Shown here: positions 25,847 to 34,867 of the stretch, piece by piece
Numbering within the stretch: the first letter of the stretch is position 1
Layout of the letters: each line of letters opens with the position of its first letter
Assembly: GCA_045805805.1 (NCBI GenBank)
Contig: JBJMKO010000133.1
Span: forward strand, 4,583 to 68,582
Length of the DNA stretch: 64,000 nt
Source: VRUE01 sp045805805
Lineage (GTDB): Bacteria > Actinomycetota > Thermoleophilia > Solirubrobacterales > 70-9
Direction: 5' to 3'
Notes under the pieces: generated by a model
What the model was told of the DNA's origin: nothing
Databases searched by the model: none
What the model saw: only the letters and a program-made list of their open reading frames with translations
Made by a program: the position numbers and the translations under genes

Positions 25847-27272
25847 TCGAACCCTCCATCTGCAGTTCGATCAGCCGGTTGAGCTCGACCGCGTACTCCA
25901 TCGGCAGCTCCTTGGTGACCGGCTCGATGAAGCCGTTGACGATCATCTTCGAGGCCTCCTCCTCGTCGAGCCCGCGGCTCTGCAGGTAGAAGATCTGCTC
26001 GTCGCCGATCTTCGAGACGGTCGCCTCGTGGCCGACGTCGGCGTCGTTCTCGTCGATGCGGATCGTCGGGTAGGTGTCCGAGCGGGAGTCCTCGTCGAGC
26101 AGCAGCGCGTCGCAGACGACCTTCGAACGGGATTCGGTAGCCCCGTCGGCGATCTCCAGCAACCCGCGGTAGGTCGCCCGACCGCCGTCCTTGGAGATCG
26201 ACTTGGAGAAGATCGATGAGGACGTGCGCGGCGCTGCGTGGATGATCTTGCCACCGGCGTCCTGGTGCTGGCCGTCGCCGGCGAAGGCGATCGAGAGGAT
26301 CTCGCCGTGGGCTTCGGGCCCGAGCAGGTAGATCGAGGGGTACTTCATCGTCAGCTTCGAGCCGAGGTTGCAGTCGACCCACTCCATCGTCGCCTTTTCG
26401 TGTGCGACGGCGCGCTTGGTGACCAGGTTGAAGACGTTCTGCGACCAGTTCTGCACGGTCGTGTAACGGACCCGCGAGCTCGGCTTGGCGCAGATCTCGA
26501 CCACCGCCGAGTGCAGCGAGTCGGTCGAGTAGACCGGCGCCGTGCAGCCCTCGATGTAGTGGACGTCGGCTCCCTCCTCGCAGATGATCAGGGTCCGCTC
26601 GAACTGGCCCATGTTCTCGGTGTTGATCCGGAAGTAGGCCTGCAGCGGCATCTCGACCTTGACCCCGGCCGGGACGTAGACGAAGGAGCCGCCCGACCAG
26701 ACCGCCGAGTTCAGCGCCGCCAGCTTGTTGTCGTTGGGCGGGATGATCGTCGCCCAGTACTCGCGGACGAGGTCCTCGTGCTCGCGCAGCGCCGTGTCCA
26801 TGTCGGTGAAGATCACGCCCTGGGCCTCGAGCTTCTCGTTGACCTGGTGGTAGACGACCTCGGACTCGTACTGGGCGCCGACCCCGGAGAGGAATTTGCG
26901 CTCCGCCTCGGGGATGCCGAGCCGGTCGAAGGTGTTCTTGATGTCCTCCGGCACCTCGCTCCAGTCGCGGCTGTTCTTTTCCGAGGCGCGGACGAAGTAG
27001 TGGATGTCGTCGAAGTCGATCTGACCGAGGTTGCCGCCCCAGGTCGGGGTCGGGCGCGAGTAGAAGTGGTCCAACGCCTTGAGCCGGAAGTCCCGCATCC
27101 ACTGCGGCTCGTCCTTGTACTCGGAGATCGATTCGACGATCTCGCGGCTGAGCCCCTTGGGAGCCTTGTAGGCGTAGCCGGTCTCCGAATCGTGGAAGCC
27201 GAACTTCTCCTTGTAATCGGCGTTGATGCCGGCGAGCTCTCTCTTCTCAGCTACGACCTCAGGTGTTGCCAT
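25839..27272 (-). CDS. sufB: Fe-S cluster assembly protein SufB
   Basis: A 477-residue main scaffold of the SufBCD complex. The signature FVYVPAGVKVEMPLQAYFRI and the cluster of VHYIEGCTAPVY, VRYTTVQNW and EATVSKIGDEQIFYLQSRGL identify it. Length is normal. It follows the Rieske gene by 3 nt and overlaps sufD by 8 nt, so Rieske-sufB-sufD form one operon. Confidence 0.97.
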   Translation of the reverse strand: MATPEVVAEKRELAGINADYKEKFGFHDSETGYAYKAPKGLSREIVESISEYKDEPQWMRDFRLKALDHFYSRPTPTWGGNLGQIDFDDIHYFVRASEKNSRDWSEVPEDIKNTFDRLGIPEAERKFLSGVGAQYESEVVYHQVNEKLEAQGVIFTDMDTALREHEDLVREYWATIIPPNDNKLAALNSAVWSGGSFVYVPAGVKVEMPLQAYFRINTENMGQFERTLIICEEGADVHYIEGCTAPVYSTDSLHSAVVEICAKPSSRVRYTTVQNWSQNVFNLVTKRAVAHEKATMEWVDCNLGSKLTMKYPSIYLLGPEAHGEILSIAFAGDGQHQDAGGKIIHAAPRTSSSIFSKSISKDGGRATYRGLLEIADGATESRSKVVCDALLLDEDSRSDTYPTIRIDENDADVGHEATVSKIGDEQIFYLQSRGLDEEEASKMIVNGFIEPVTKELPMEYAVELNRLIELQMEGSIG

Positions 27273-27275
27273 GGA

Positions 27276-27608
27276 CTAGTCGACCTCCAGGGTGATGGTG
27301 TCGTCCTCGATGGCTATCGGGAACGTCTGCACCGGGGCGAAGGCGGGGAGCGTCTTCGGCCTGCCGGTACTCAGGTCGAAGAGGGAGCCGTGACGCGGGC
27401 ACTCGACGGTGCAGGTCGCCGGGTCGAACTCGCCCTCGGCGAGCGGGCCGTCGTCATGGGAGCAGCGGTCCTCGATCGCGTAGAGCGCCCCCTCGCAGTT
27501 GAAGACGCCGATCTTGATCCCGTCGTGCTCGACCAGGCGCATGGCTCCGGGCGGCAGCTCAGCCGCCGGGCAGACCCCGATCTTGTTTGTGGTTGTGCCG
27601 TCCGTCAC
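27276..27608 (-). CDS. Rieske [2Fe-2S] protein, NirD/ferredoxin type
   Basis: A 110-residue soluble electron carrier. The two cluster-binding boxes are CSHDDGPL and CPRHGSLFD, each giving Cys and His ligands. GTG at 27608 was chosen: it has AGGA 5 nt upstream and gives the normal ferredoxin N-terminus; longer forms would read through the intergenic hairpin. As first gene ahead of sufB and sufD it may supply electrons for cluster building. Confidence 0.88.
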   Translation of the reverse strand: MTDGTTTNKIGVCPAAELPPGAMRLVEHDGIKIGVFNCEGALYAIEDRCSHDDGPLAEGEFDPATCTVECPRHGSLFDLSTGRPKTLPAFAPVQTFPIAIEDDTITLEVD

Positions 27609-27624
27609 GTTATTCCTAGCGTAC

Positions 27625-27644
27625 AGGTCGGATTTTAGCGACCT
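27625..27644. promoter_or_regulatory. Candidate operator upstream of Rieske-sufB-sufD
   Basis: AGGTCG (27625-27630) and CGACCT (27639-27644) form a dyad around GATTTTAG, 17 nt before the GTG. The Rrf2 gene has a related GGATTTAG just before its own ATG (about 31541-31550). Binding by the Rrf2 regulator is plausible but unproven. Confidence 0.35.
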
Positions 27645-27672
27645 GAGAGGATCGCAGACCACGACCTTCCCC

Positions 27673-27725
27673 GCGAACTGCATCGACTTCTCCTCCTGGC
27701 AGAGGGAGAAGCCGATGCAGTTCGC
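27673..27725. repeat. Long hairpin between divergent genes
   Basis: Arms 27673-27693 and 27705-27725 match in 20 of 21 positions with an 11-nt loop. It lies between the Rieske promoter (left) and the glyoxalase start (right). Its sequence is unlike elements A-C. No T-run. Confidence 0.75.
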
Positions 27726-27744
27726 TCGACGATTGGAGATGAGC

Positions 27745-28539
27745 ATGAGCGAGTGGACGAGCTACGTGCCGGGGACCCCCTGCTGGGTCGACCTCGGCAC
27801 CCCCGACATCGAGGCCTCGGCGCAGTTCTACGGCAATCTCTTCGGCTGGAGCGTCGAGGAGGGCGAGAACGCCGAGCAGACCGGCGGTTACCGCCAGGCG
27901 ACCCTGCGCGGCAAGCCCGTAGCCGGCGTGATGCCGCTGATGCAGGAGGGCCAGTCGCCGGCCTGGTCGACCTACGTCTCGGTGGCCGATGCGGATGCCA
28001 CCGCGGCCAAGGTCACCGAAGCGGGAGGCAGTGTCCTCGCCGAGCCGATGGACGTGATGGGCCTGGGCCGGATGGCGGTCTTCTCCGATCCGACGGGAGC
28101 AGTCTTTGGCATCTGGCAGCCAGGCAGCTTCATCGGCGCCGAACTCGTCAACGAGCCCAACACGCTCTCCTGGAACGAGCTCAACACCCGCGACACGGCC
28201 GCGGCGAAGGAGTTCTACAGCGCGGTCTTCGGCTGGACCTACGAAGACATGGAGGTCGAGAACGTCGGCACCTACACCGGCCTGCAGGTCGACGGCAAAA
28301 GCGTCGGCGGCATGCTCGACATCACCGGGCGCGTGCCCGACGAGGTGCCCGCCCACTGGCTCGCCTACTTCGCGGTCGAGGACACCGATGCGACCCTGGA
28401 GAAGCTGAAGGAGCTCGGCGGCAGCGTCAACTTCGGCCCGATCGACATCGTCGCCGGTCGCTTCGCCGTCGTGTCCGACCAGTTCGGCGCCGTCTTCGCG
28501 GTGATCAAGCCCAGCCCGATGGAAGGCGACGCCGCCTAG
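27745..28539 (+). CDS. Two-domain glyoxalase/VOC-family protein
   Basis: A 264-residue protein with two VOC halves. The first begins GTPCWVDLGTPDIEASAQFYGNLFGW, the second LSWNELNTRDTAAAKEFYSAVFGWTY, each closed by a strand with AVFSDPTGAVFGIWQ or AVVSDQFGAVFAVIK. Such proteins bind metal and act on small organic compounds; substrate unknown. ATG 27745 has GGAG 6 nt upstream. It is the only rightward gene inside the suf region. Confidence 0.85.
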   Translation: MSEWTSYVPGTPCWVDLGTPDIEASAQFYGNLFGWSVEEGENAEQTGGYRQATLRGKPVAGVMPLMQEGQSPAWSTYVSVADADATAAKVTEAGGSVLAEPMDVMGLGRMAVFSDPTGAVFGIWQPGSFIGAELVNEPNTLSWNELNTRDTAAAKEFYSAVFGWTYEDMEVENVGTYTGLQVDGKSVGGMLDITGRVPDEVPAHWLAYFAVEDTDATLEKLKELGGSVNFGPIDIVAGRFAVVSDQFGAVFAVIKPSPMEGDAA

Positions 28540-28543
28540 AGCG

Positions 28544-28981
28544 TCAGAGCGATCCGAGGTCGGCGGCCGCTTCGTCAGGGCTGCCGGCCTTGCCCTCGTC
28601 CTCCCATTCGGCGGGCTGGCCGAGGCTGGCGCTCTTCACGACCTTGAGGCCGAGCATCGCGCACTTCATCCGCGTCGCCGAGATCTCGATCCCGAGCAGA
28701 TCGAGGACGAAGTCCCTGGGAAGGCGCAGCAGCTCCTCGCGCGTCTTGCCGGCCAGCTCGTCGGTGAGCAGCGAGGTCGCCGCGGTGGAGATCGCGCAGC
28801 CTTTGCCGTCGAAGGCGATCTCGGCGACCCGGCCCTCATCGTCGAGTCGAATCGTCACGTGCTGCTCGTCGCCGCAGAAGGGATTGGTGTCCTCGAACTC
28901 GAGATCGGGGGAGTCCAGCCGCCCAAAGTTGTGCGGTCGCTTGTAGTGCTCGAGGATCTGGTCGCGGTAGAGCTCGTCCAT
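28544..28981 (-). CDS. sufU: SufU-type sulfur-transfer protein
   Basis: A 145-residue zinc-dependent sulfurtransferase that accepts persulfide from SufS. Ligands are visible: Cys36 and Asp38 in PFCGDE, Cys62 in GKGCAIS and Cys107 in RMKCAMLGL. Its ATG overlaps the sufS stop in TGATG. No NifU C-terminal domain is present, as expected for SufU. Confidence 0.94.
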   Translation of the reverse strand: MDELYRDQILEHYKRPHNFGRLDSPDLEFEDTNPFCGDEQHVTIRLDDEGRVAEIAFDGKGCAISTAATSLLTDELAGKTREELLRLPRDFVLDLLGIEISATRMKCAMLGLKVVKSASLGQPAEWEDEGKAGSPDEAAADLGSL

Positions 28982-30246
28982 CAGAGGCCGAAGACTTTTC
29001 TGGCGTCGTGGAGGCCCTCGACCAGGCGGTCGATCTCCTCGGATGTGGTGTAGACGCCGAAGCTGGCCCGGGCGGTGGCGGCTATGCCGAGACGATCCAT
29101 CAGGATCTGGGCGCAGTGGTGGCCGGCGCGGACGGCGACGCCGTGGCGGTCGAGGATCTCGGAGACGTCGTGGGCGTGGACGCCCTTCAGCTCGAAGGAG
29201 ACCGGGCCGATCCGTTCCGGTCCCGGTGGGGGGCCAAAGATCCGCAGGCCCGGCACCTCGGCGAGGGCGTTCAGCGCGTAAGCGGCGATCTGGCGCTCGT
29301 GCTCAAGCACCGCGTCCATCCCGAGGCCGTCGAGCCAGCGCAGCGCCGAGGCCATCCCGATCGCCTGCGCGATCGCCGGCGTACCCGCCTCGAAGCGGGC
29401 GGGGGGGTCGGCGTAGGTTGTGCCCTCGCGAGTCACCTTGCGGATCATCGAGCCGCCGCCGAGGAAGGGCGGCATCGCCCGCAACAGGTCGAGTTTTGTC
29501 CAAAGAGCCCCGATCCCGGTAGGCGCGTAGAGCTTGTGCCCGGTCAGCGCGTAGAAGTCGACGCCGAGCTCTGCCACGTCGATCGCGATCTTCGGCGCCG
29601 CCTGGGCGCCGTCGGCGAGGACCAGGGCCCCGGCCTCATGCGCCAGCCGCGAGATCTCGGCAAGTGGGTTCTCGGTGCCGAGCACGTTGGAGACGTGGGT
29701 GACCGCGACGAGCTTCGGACCGCGTTCGAGCAGTGCCAGGTAGGCGTCCATGTCGAGCAGGCCGTCCTCGCCGACCGGCACCCAATCGATCTTCGCTCCG
29801 ACCCGCTCGGCCAGCTGCTGCCAGGGGACGATGTTGGAGTGGTGCTCCATCTCGGTGAGGACGATCCGGTCCCCCTCGCCGACGTTGGCCTCGCCCCAGG
29901 CACGCGCGACGAGGTTGATCGCCTCGGTCGCGTTGCGGACGAAGACGACCTCGCGCCGGTCGGCGGCACCGAGGTGGTCGGCGACCGTTGCCCGGGCACC
30001 CTCGTAGGCGGCCGTCGCCTCGGCCGAGAGCGTGTGCGAGCCGCGGTGGACGTTGGAGTGATGGGCGCGCTCATAGCGGTCGACCGCCTGGATCGAGGCC
30101 AGCACCCGCTGGGCGCTGGCGCCGCTGTCGAGGTATGCGACCGGTTGGCCGTGGACCTCCCGCTCCAGGGCGGGGAAGGCGGCGCGGACCTTCTCGATCG
30201 GGAACGACAGAGGGGAAGAGGAGCGCTTGGCGGTCGTCTGCTCCAT
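28981..30246 (-). CDS. sufS: Cysteine desulfurase SufS
   Basis: A 421-residue PLP enzyme that releases sulfur from cysteine as a persulfide. The PLP Lys238 is in LTGHKLYAPTG and the catalytic Cys378 in RAGHHCAQILM. Substrate-binding TEMEHHSNIVPWQ is also present. Group II (SufS/CsdA-like) assignment fits the SufU partner directly downstream. Confidence 0.96.
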   Translation of the reverse strand: MEQTTAKRSSSPLSFPIEKVRAAFPALEREVHGQPVAYLDSGASAQRVLASIQAVDRYERAHHSNVHRGSHTLSAEATAAYEGARATVADHLGAADRREVVFVRNATEAINLVARAWGEANVGEGDRIVLTEMEHHSNIVPWQQLAERVGAKIDWVPVGEDGLLDMDAYLALLERGPKLVAVTHVSNVLGTENPLAEISRLAHEAGALVLADGAQAAPKIAIDVAELGVDFYALTGHKLYAPTGIGALWTKLDLLRAMPPFLGGGSMIRKVTREGTTYADPPARFEAGTPAIAQAIGMASALRWLDGLGMDAVLEHERQIAAYALNALAEVPGLRIFGPPPGPERIGPVSFELKGVHAHDVSEILDRHGVAVRAGHHCAQILMDRLGIAATARASFGVYTTSEEIDRLVEGLHDARKVFGL

Positions 30247-30258
30247 CGGTCCCCGAGG

Positions 30259-31035
<777 letters not shown>

Positions 31036-31062
31036 TCCGTTTCTGGTTTGGAAGTCTGCGCT

Positions 31063-31539
31063 TCAGGCGGCGGTGCCGACCGCTGCCCGGCGCTCACCGT
31101 GAGCGGCCGGGCGGCCGAACTCGACCAGCTCGGCCAGCGTCGTGCCCGAGAGGGCTTTGGCGACGCCACCCTGCACGCGGGTCCAGAGCAGCTTGGTCGC
31201 GCAGGCGTGGTCGCCGTCGTCCTCGTGCGAGCAGAGCACTTTGCCGTCGGGCACGTCGTGGAAGCACTCCATCGGGGCGATCTGCCCTTCAAGCGCCTCG
31301 ACCACCGCGTCCATCGTGATCTCCCCGGCCGGTCTGGCGAGGCGGTAGCCGCCATGCGCCCCCCGGGTCGAGGTGACGAGGCCGGCCTTGCGCAGCTTCG
31401 CCACCAGATGCTCGAGGTAGGAGAGCGGCAGCCGCTCGGCCTCGGCGACGGCGCTGAGCGAGATCGGCGTCGAGCCGGGCTGGCGGCCCAGCTCGACCAT
31501 CAGGCGGACGCCGTACTCTGCTTTGGTCGAGAACAACAT
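31063..31539 (-). CDS. Rrf2-family Fe-S-sensing regulator (SufR/IscR-like)
   Basis: A 158-residue regulator with an N-terminal winged helix (FSTKAEYGVRLMVELG, then LSYLEHLVAKLRKAGLVTSTRGAHGGY). Three cysteines, Cys92, Cys103 and Cys113, are placed as the cluster ligands of IscR/RsrR-type members. As first gene of the operon with sufC, sufS and sufU it very probably represses the suf genes when clusters are plentiful. Confidence 0.92.
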   Translation of the reverse strand: MLFSTKAEYGVRLMVELGRQPGSTPISLSAVAEAERLPLSYLEHLVAKLRKAGLVTSTRGAHGGYRLARPAGEITMDAVVEALEGQIAPMECFHDVPDGKVLCSHEDDGDHACATKLLWTRVQGGVAKALSGTTLAELVEFGRPAAHGERRAAVGTAA

Positions 31540-31618
31540 GGATCTAAATCCTACTGAAGCGGTCGGTTATGCAGCTTCGTCATAATCCAAAGACCAACCG
31601 AGGGAGACCTGAGCAGCG

Positions 31619-32479
31619 ATGACCACCACGAAGCAGTCGACATTCGGCGCGACGATCCGCACCACCATCCTGATGGCATCGCTGTCGGGGCTGCTGGTCG
31701 TGATCGGCTTCCTGATCGGCGGAGCGAGCACGGCGGCGTTCTTCCTGCTGATGGCCTTCGCGATCAATTTCTTCTCCTACTTCTTCAGCGACAAGATGGC
31801 GCTGGCGATGAGCGGCGCCAAACCGGTCACCGAATCGGAAGCGCCGAAGCTCTACGAGGCGGTGCGCGAACTGACGACCCGGGCGGGCCTGCCGATGCCG
31901 CGGCTCTTCGTGATCCCGCAGGACCAGCCCAACGCCTTCGCCACGGGCCGCAACCCGAAGCACTCGGCGGTCGCGGTCACCCGCGGCATCCTCAACCTGC
32001 TCTCCGACGACGAGCTGCGCGGCGTCCTCGCCCACGAGCTCACCCACATCCGCAACCGCGACATCCTGATCCAATCGGTCGCCTCGGCGATCGGCGCCGC
32101 GATCACCTACGTCGCCTACATGCTGCTCTGGTTCGGCAACGACGACAACTCTCCGCTGGCGCTGGTCGGCCAGCTGGCGACATTCCTGCTGGCGCCGATT
32201 GCGGCCTCGGTCATCCAGCTGGCGATCTCGCGCCAACGCGAGTACGCCGCTGACGCGGGCGGGGCGGAAATCTGCGGCAACCCCGAGTCGCTGGCCAGCG
32301 CCCTGCTGCGCCTCGAGCAGGGGGCGACGGCACAGCCGATGCAGGTCAACCAGGCGGCAGAGCCCCTCTACATCGTCAAGCCCTTCTCCAGCAAGGGCAT
32401 CGCCGGCCTCTTCTCGACCCACCCCCCGATCGAGGAGCGGGTCAAAAGGCTGCGCCAGATGCGCCCGAGTCTGGGCTGA
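31619..32479 (+). CDS. htpX: Membrane zinc metalloprotease HtpX
   Basis: A 286-residue M48 protease for quality control of membrane proteins. Two N-terminal helices (residues 15-56) and two central ones flank the active site HELTH at 139-143; the third ligand Glu lies in QREYAADAGG. Length is normal. It is divergent from the Rrf2 gene with about 80 bp between starts. Confidence 0.95.
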   Translation: MTTTKQSTFGATIRTTILMASLSGLLVVIGFLIGGASTAAFFLLMAFAINFFSYFFSDKMALAMSGAKPVTESEAPKLYEAVRELTTRAGLPMPRLFVIPQDQPNAFATGRNPKHSAVAVTRGILNLLSDDELRGVLAHELTHIRNRDILIQSVASAIGAAITYVAYMLLWFGNDDNSPLALVGQLATFLLAPIAASVIQLAISRQREYAADAGGAEICGNPESLASALLRLEQGATAQPMQVNQAAEPLYIVKPFSSKGIAGLFSTHPPIEERVKRLRQMRPSLG

Positions 32480-32515
32480 GCGGCCGGTCCCGGCCCGCGT
32501 GAGGCACTCGCGCGG

Positions 32516-32657
32516 GATTCTCGTTGCGCAGCCGTGGCATTCTGCGCGCCACGCGTTGCAGACAACTGGTTACGGTGCGATCATGGAGGCGATGACAAAG
32601 AGCTGGACCGACGAGAGGCTGGAAGAGCGGTTCGACCGCATCGACGATCGCTTCGAT
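32516..32657 (+). repeat. Direct repeat, copy 1 (142 bp)
   Basis: About 142 bp that recur at 32973-33114, 457 bp downstream, with two mismatches. It covers the upstream region and first 25 codons of two tandem genes. Points to a recent duplication. Confidence 0.88.
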
Positions 32658-32906
32658 GGAATGGACCATCGCTTCGATGAGGTGGGCCGCCGTTTTGAGG
32701 CGACCGACCGGCGAATCGATGAACTCGATCGGCGCTGCGAGCAGCGCTTCGACCGGGTCGACGCCCGCCTCGAACGCATCGACGCGCGTTTCGAACGCAT
32801 GGACGAGCGCATGAACGAACGTTTCGAAGCTCTGCACCAGCTTCTGCTCCGGCTCGGCGGCGTCGTGATCGCAGCTCTGATCGGACTCATTGCGACCCAG
32901 CTCTGA
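32583..32906 (+). CDS. Coiled-coil protein with C-terminal membrane helix, paralogue 1
   Basis: A 107-residue protein: a run of 7-residue units of the type RFDRIDD/RFDEVGR (residues 10-75) forms a coiled coil, and the last 20 residues (GGVVIAALIGLIATQL) form a membrane helix, so it is probably tail-anchored. ATG 32583 or ATG 32592 may start it; no clear SD. Its neighbour at 33040 is a near copy at both ends. Function unknown. Confidence 0.65.
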   Translation: MEAMTKSWTDERLEERFDRIDDRFDGMDHRFDEVGRRFEATDRRIDELDRRCEQRFDRVDARLERIDARFERMDERMNERFEALHQLLLRLGGVVIAALIGLIATQL

Positions 32907-32972
32907 ACCGCCGTCGGGCGATTGGCCGACTATCGGGGCGCGTCGCTCCGGCCCATCAGGCCACTTACGCGA

Positions 32973-33114
32973 GATTCTCGTTGCGCAACCGTGGCATTCT
33001 GCGCGCCACGCGTTGCAGACAACTGGTTACGGTGCGATCATGGAGGCGATGACAAAGAGCTGGACCGACGAGAGGCTGGAAGAGCGGTTCGACCGCATCG
33101 ACGATCGGTTCGAT
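32973..33114 (+). repeat. Direct repeat, copy 2 (142 bp)
   Basis: Second copy of the duplicated upstream-and-start segment (140 of 142 bases match 32516-32657). Confidence 0.88.
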
Positions 33115-33288
33115 CGCGTCGACGATCGGTTCGATCGCGTCGAATCGGACATCCGCGAGCTTCGAAGCGAAATGAAGACCGGATTCGGGCGCATCGACGA
33201 CCGTTTCGACGCGCTGAACCACACCCTTCTTCAGCTCGGCGGGGTCACCATCGCCGCGCTGCTCGGCCTGATCGCGACCCAGCTCTGA
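33040..33288 (+). CDS. Coiled-coil protein with C-terminal membrane helix, paralogue 2
   Basis: An 82-residue shorter paralogue of the gene at 32583. The first 25 residues and the last 15 are almost identical; the middle has fewer repeat units (two RFDRVDD units instead of about seven). Unequal exchange within the 21-nt unit repeats would explain the length change. Function unknown. Confidence 0.6.
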   Translation: MEAMTKSWTDERLEERFDRIDDRFDRVDDRFDRVESDIRELRSEMKTGFGRIDDRFDALNHTLLQLGGVTIAALLGLIATQL

Positions 33289-33321
33289 GCTGGCCAGCCA
33301 TCTCTCGCTATACTTTTTGAA
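33289..33321 (+). promoter_or_regulatory. Composite promoter element, copy 1
   Basis: A palindrome GCTGGCCAGC (33289-33298) is followed by GCTATACTTTTTGAAGT (33305-33321), which contains a TATACT -10 box and an ACTT/AAGT dyad. The second part recurs exactly 1.5 kb downstream before cysM. Here the start of the rhodanese-ThiF gene lies 39 nt further, after AGGAG. Confidence 0.6.
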
Positions 33322-33359
33322 GTAAAGTCTGATCGGAATTCAGGTATTTAGGAGATGGC

Positions 33360-34520
33360 ATGGCGACTGGCGCGCAGACCAAATCGGTGGTTGAGGAGAT
33401 CGAGCCGTTCGAGGCGGCCCAAGAGATCGAGGGCGCCGACGTCGTCCTGATCGACACCCGCGAGCCGCACGAGTTCCAGGAGGCCCGCATCGAGGGCGGC
33501 AAGCTGGTGCCGCCGGGGTTGTTGCGCGACGAGATCGCTGCCGCGGCGCCCGACAAGTCTGCCCGCACGATCCTCTACTGCCGCAGCGGCAACCGCTCCT
33601 ACAAGGCGGCCGAGCAGATGGAAGCGCTCGGCTACACCGACGTTGCCTCGATGGCCGGCGGCATCCTCCTCTGGCAGGAGCAGGGGCTTCCCGTCGTCGC
33701 CACCGAGGGCATGAGCGCCGAGCAGCGGGACCGTTACTCCCGTCACACGCTGCTGCCTGAGGTCGGGGTCGAGGGCCAGCTGAAGATGCTGAACGCCAAG
33801 GTGCTGCTGCTCGGTGCCGGCGGGCTCGGCGCCCCCACCGCGCTCTACCTCGCCGCGGCCGGGATCGGCACGATCGGGCTCGTCGACGACGACGTGGTCG
33901 ATGCCTCCAATCTGCAGCGCCAGGTGATCCACAACACCGAGCGGATCGGTGCCCCCAAGACCGAGTCGGCGCGGATCGCGATCGAAGCGCTGAACCCCGA
34001 CGTGAAGGTCGTCGAGCACCGCATCCGCCTCGACGCCGGGAACATCCTCGGGATCCTCGAGGACTACGACGTGATCGTCGATGGGGCCGACAACTTCCCC
34101 ACCCGCTACCTGCTCAACGACGCCTCGGTGCGGCTGCGCAAGCCGGTCGTCTCGGCCTCGATTCTCAGCTTCGACGGGCAGATCTCGACCTTCGTTCCCT
34201 TCGAGGGGCCCTGCTACCGCTGCCTGTACCCGACTCCGCCGCCGGCAGAGCTGGCGCCGAGCTGCTCCGCCAACGGCGTGCTCGGGGTGATGGCCGGGAC
34301 GATGGGCACGCTGCAGGCCAACGAGGTGCTGAAGCTCGTTATCGGCATCGGTGAGCCGCTCGTCGGCCGCCTCCTTCTCTACGAGGCGCTGGGAACGCGC
34401 TTCACCGAGCTGAAGGTCCGCCGTGATCCCGAGTGCCCGATCTGCGGCCCCGACGCACCCGAGATCGACGAGTCGGAGATGGGCCAGTTCCCCGACTACG
34501 ACCTCTTCTGCGCCGGATAG
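33360..34520 (+). CDS. Rhodanese-ThiF fusion, sulfur-carrier adenylyltransferase (MoeZ-like)
   Basis: A 386-residue protein that should activate and thiolate the C-terminus of CysO. Residues 10-110 are a rhodanese domain with catalytic Cys74 in YCRSGNRSY. Residues 120-386 are an E1-like ThiF/MoeB domain: SRHTLLPEVG, ATP site LGAGGLGAPT (151-160), and CYRC and CPIC zinc pairs. In mycobacterial MoeZ the rhodanese is at the other end, so the order is reversed here. It opens the operon with cysO, cysM and mec. Confidence 0.9.
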   Translation: MATGAQTKSVVEEIEPFEAAQEIEGADVVLIDTREPHEFQEARIEGGKLVPPGLLRDEIAAAAPDKSARTILYCRSGNRSYKAAEQMEALGYTDVASMAGGILLWQEQGLPVVATEGMSAEQRDRYSRHTLLPEVGVEGQLKMLNAKVLLLGAGGLGAPTALYLAAAGIGTIGLVDDDVVDASNLQRQVIHNTERIGAPKTESARIAIEALNPDVKVVEHRIRLDAGNILGILEDYDVIVDGADNFPTRYLLNDASVRLRKPVVSASILSFDGQISTFVPFEGPCYRCLYPTPPPAELAPSCSANGVLGVMAGTMGTLQANEVLKLVIGIGEPLVGRLLLYEALGTRFTELKVRRDPECPICGPDAPEIDESEMGQFPDYDLFCAG

Positions 34521-34539
34521 CCGGTAGGTTTCCCGCCTG

Positions 34540-34812
34540 ATGGCGACGATTCGCATCCCCAAGGTCCTGCAGACCCATACGGGTGGCCGGCCCGAGGTCG
34601 AGGCCGCCGGCTCCAACGTGGGGGAGGTGCTGCGGACGCTCACGGCCGCACACCCCGACACCGAGGCACAGCTTTTCGGCGAGGAGGGCGAGCTCAACCG
34701 CTACGTCAACGTCTATCTCAACGACGAAGACGTGCGGGTGCTGAACGGGCTCGACACCGCCGTGAGCGACAGCGACACCGTCGTCATCCTTCCCGCCATG
34801 GCCGGCGGTTGA
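34540..34812 (+). CDS. cysO: Ubiquitin-like sulfur carrier CysO
   Basis: A 90-residue MoaD/ThiS-fold protein ending in Ala-Gly-Gly, the diglycine that is turned into a thiocarboxylate. It is placed between its activating enzyme and cysteine synthase CysM, which fits CysO better than MoaD. A typical strand VNVYLNDEDVRVLNGLDT precedes the tail. Confidence 0.9.
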   Translation: MATIRIPKVLQTHTGGRPEVEAAGSNVGEVLRTLTAAHPDTEAQLFGEEGELNRYVNVYLNDEDVRVLNGLDTAVSDSDTVVILPAMAGG

Positions 34813-34834
34813 AAACCTTTTCGTAAAAAACCAC

Positions 34835-34867
34835 GGCTGGCCGGCCCCTGGCTATACTTTTTGAAGT
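34835..34867 (+). promoter_or_regulatory. Composite promoter element, copy 2, predicted leaderless start of cysM
   Basis: GGCTGGCCGGCC (34835-34846) and then the same GCTATACTTTTTGAAGT (34851-34867) as at 33305. The GTG start codon of cysM (34866) lies inside the element, 7 nt after TATACT, so a transcript from this -10 box would start at the start codon. Confidence 0.6.

Noticed and set aside
32199..32582. A longer N-terminus for the first coiled-coil gene
   Set aside because: It would overlap most of the htpX 3' end in another frame and is absent from the paralogue at 33040.
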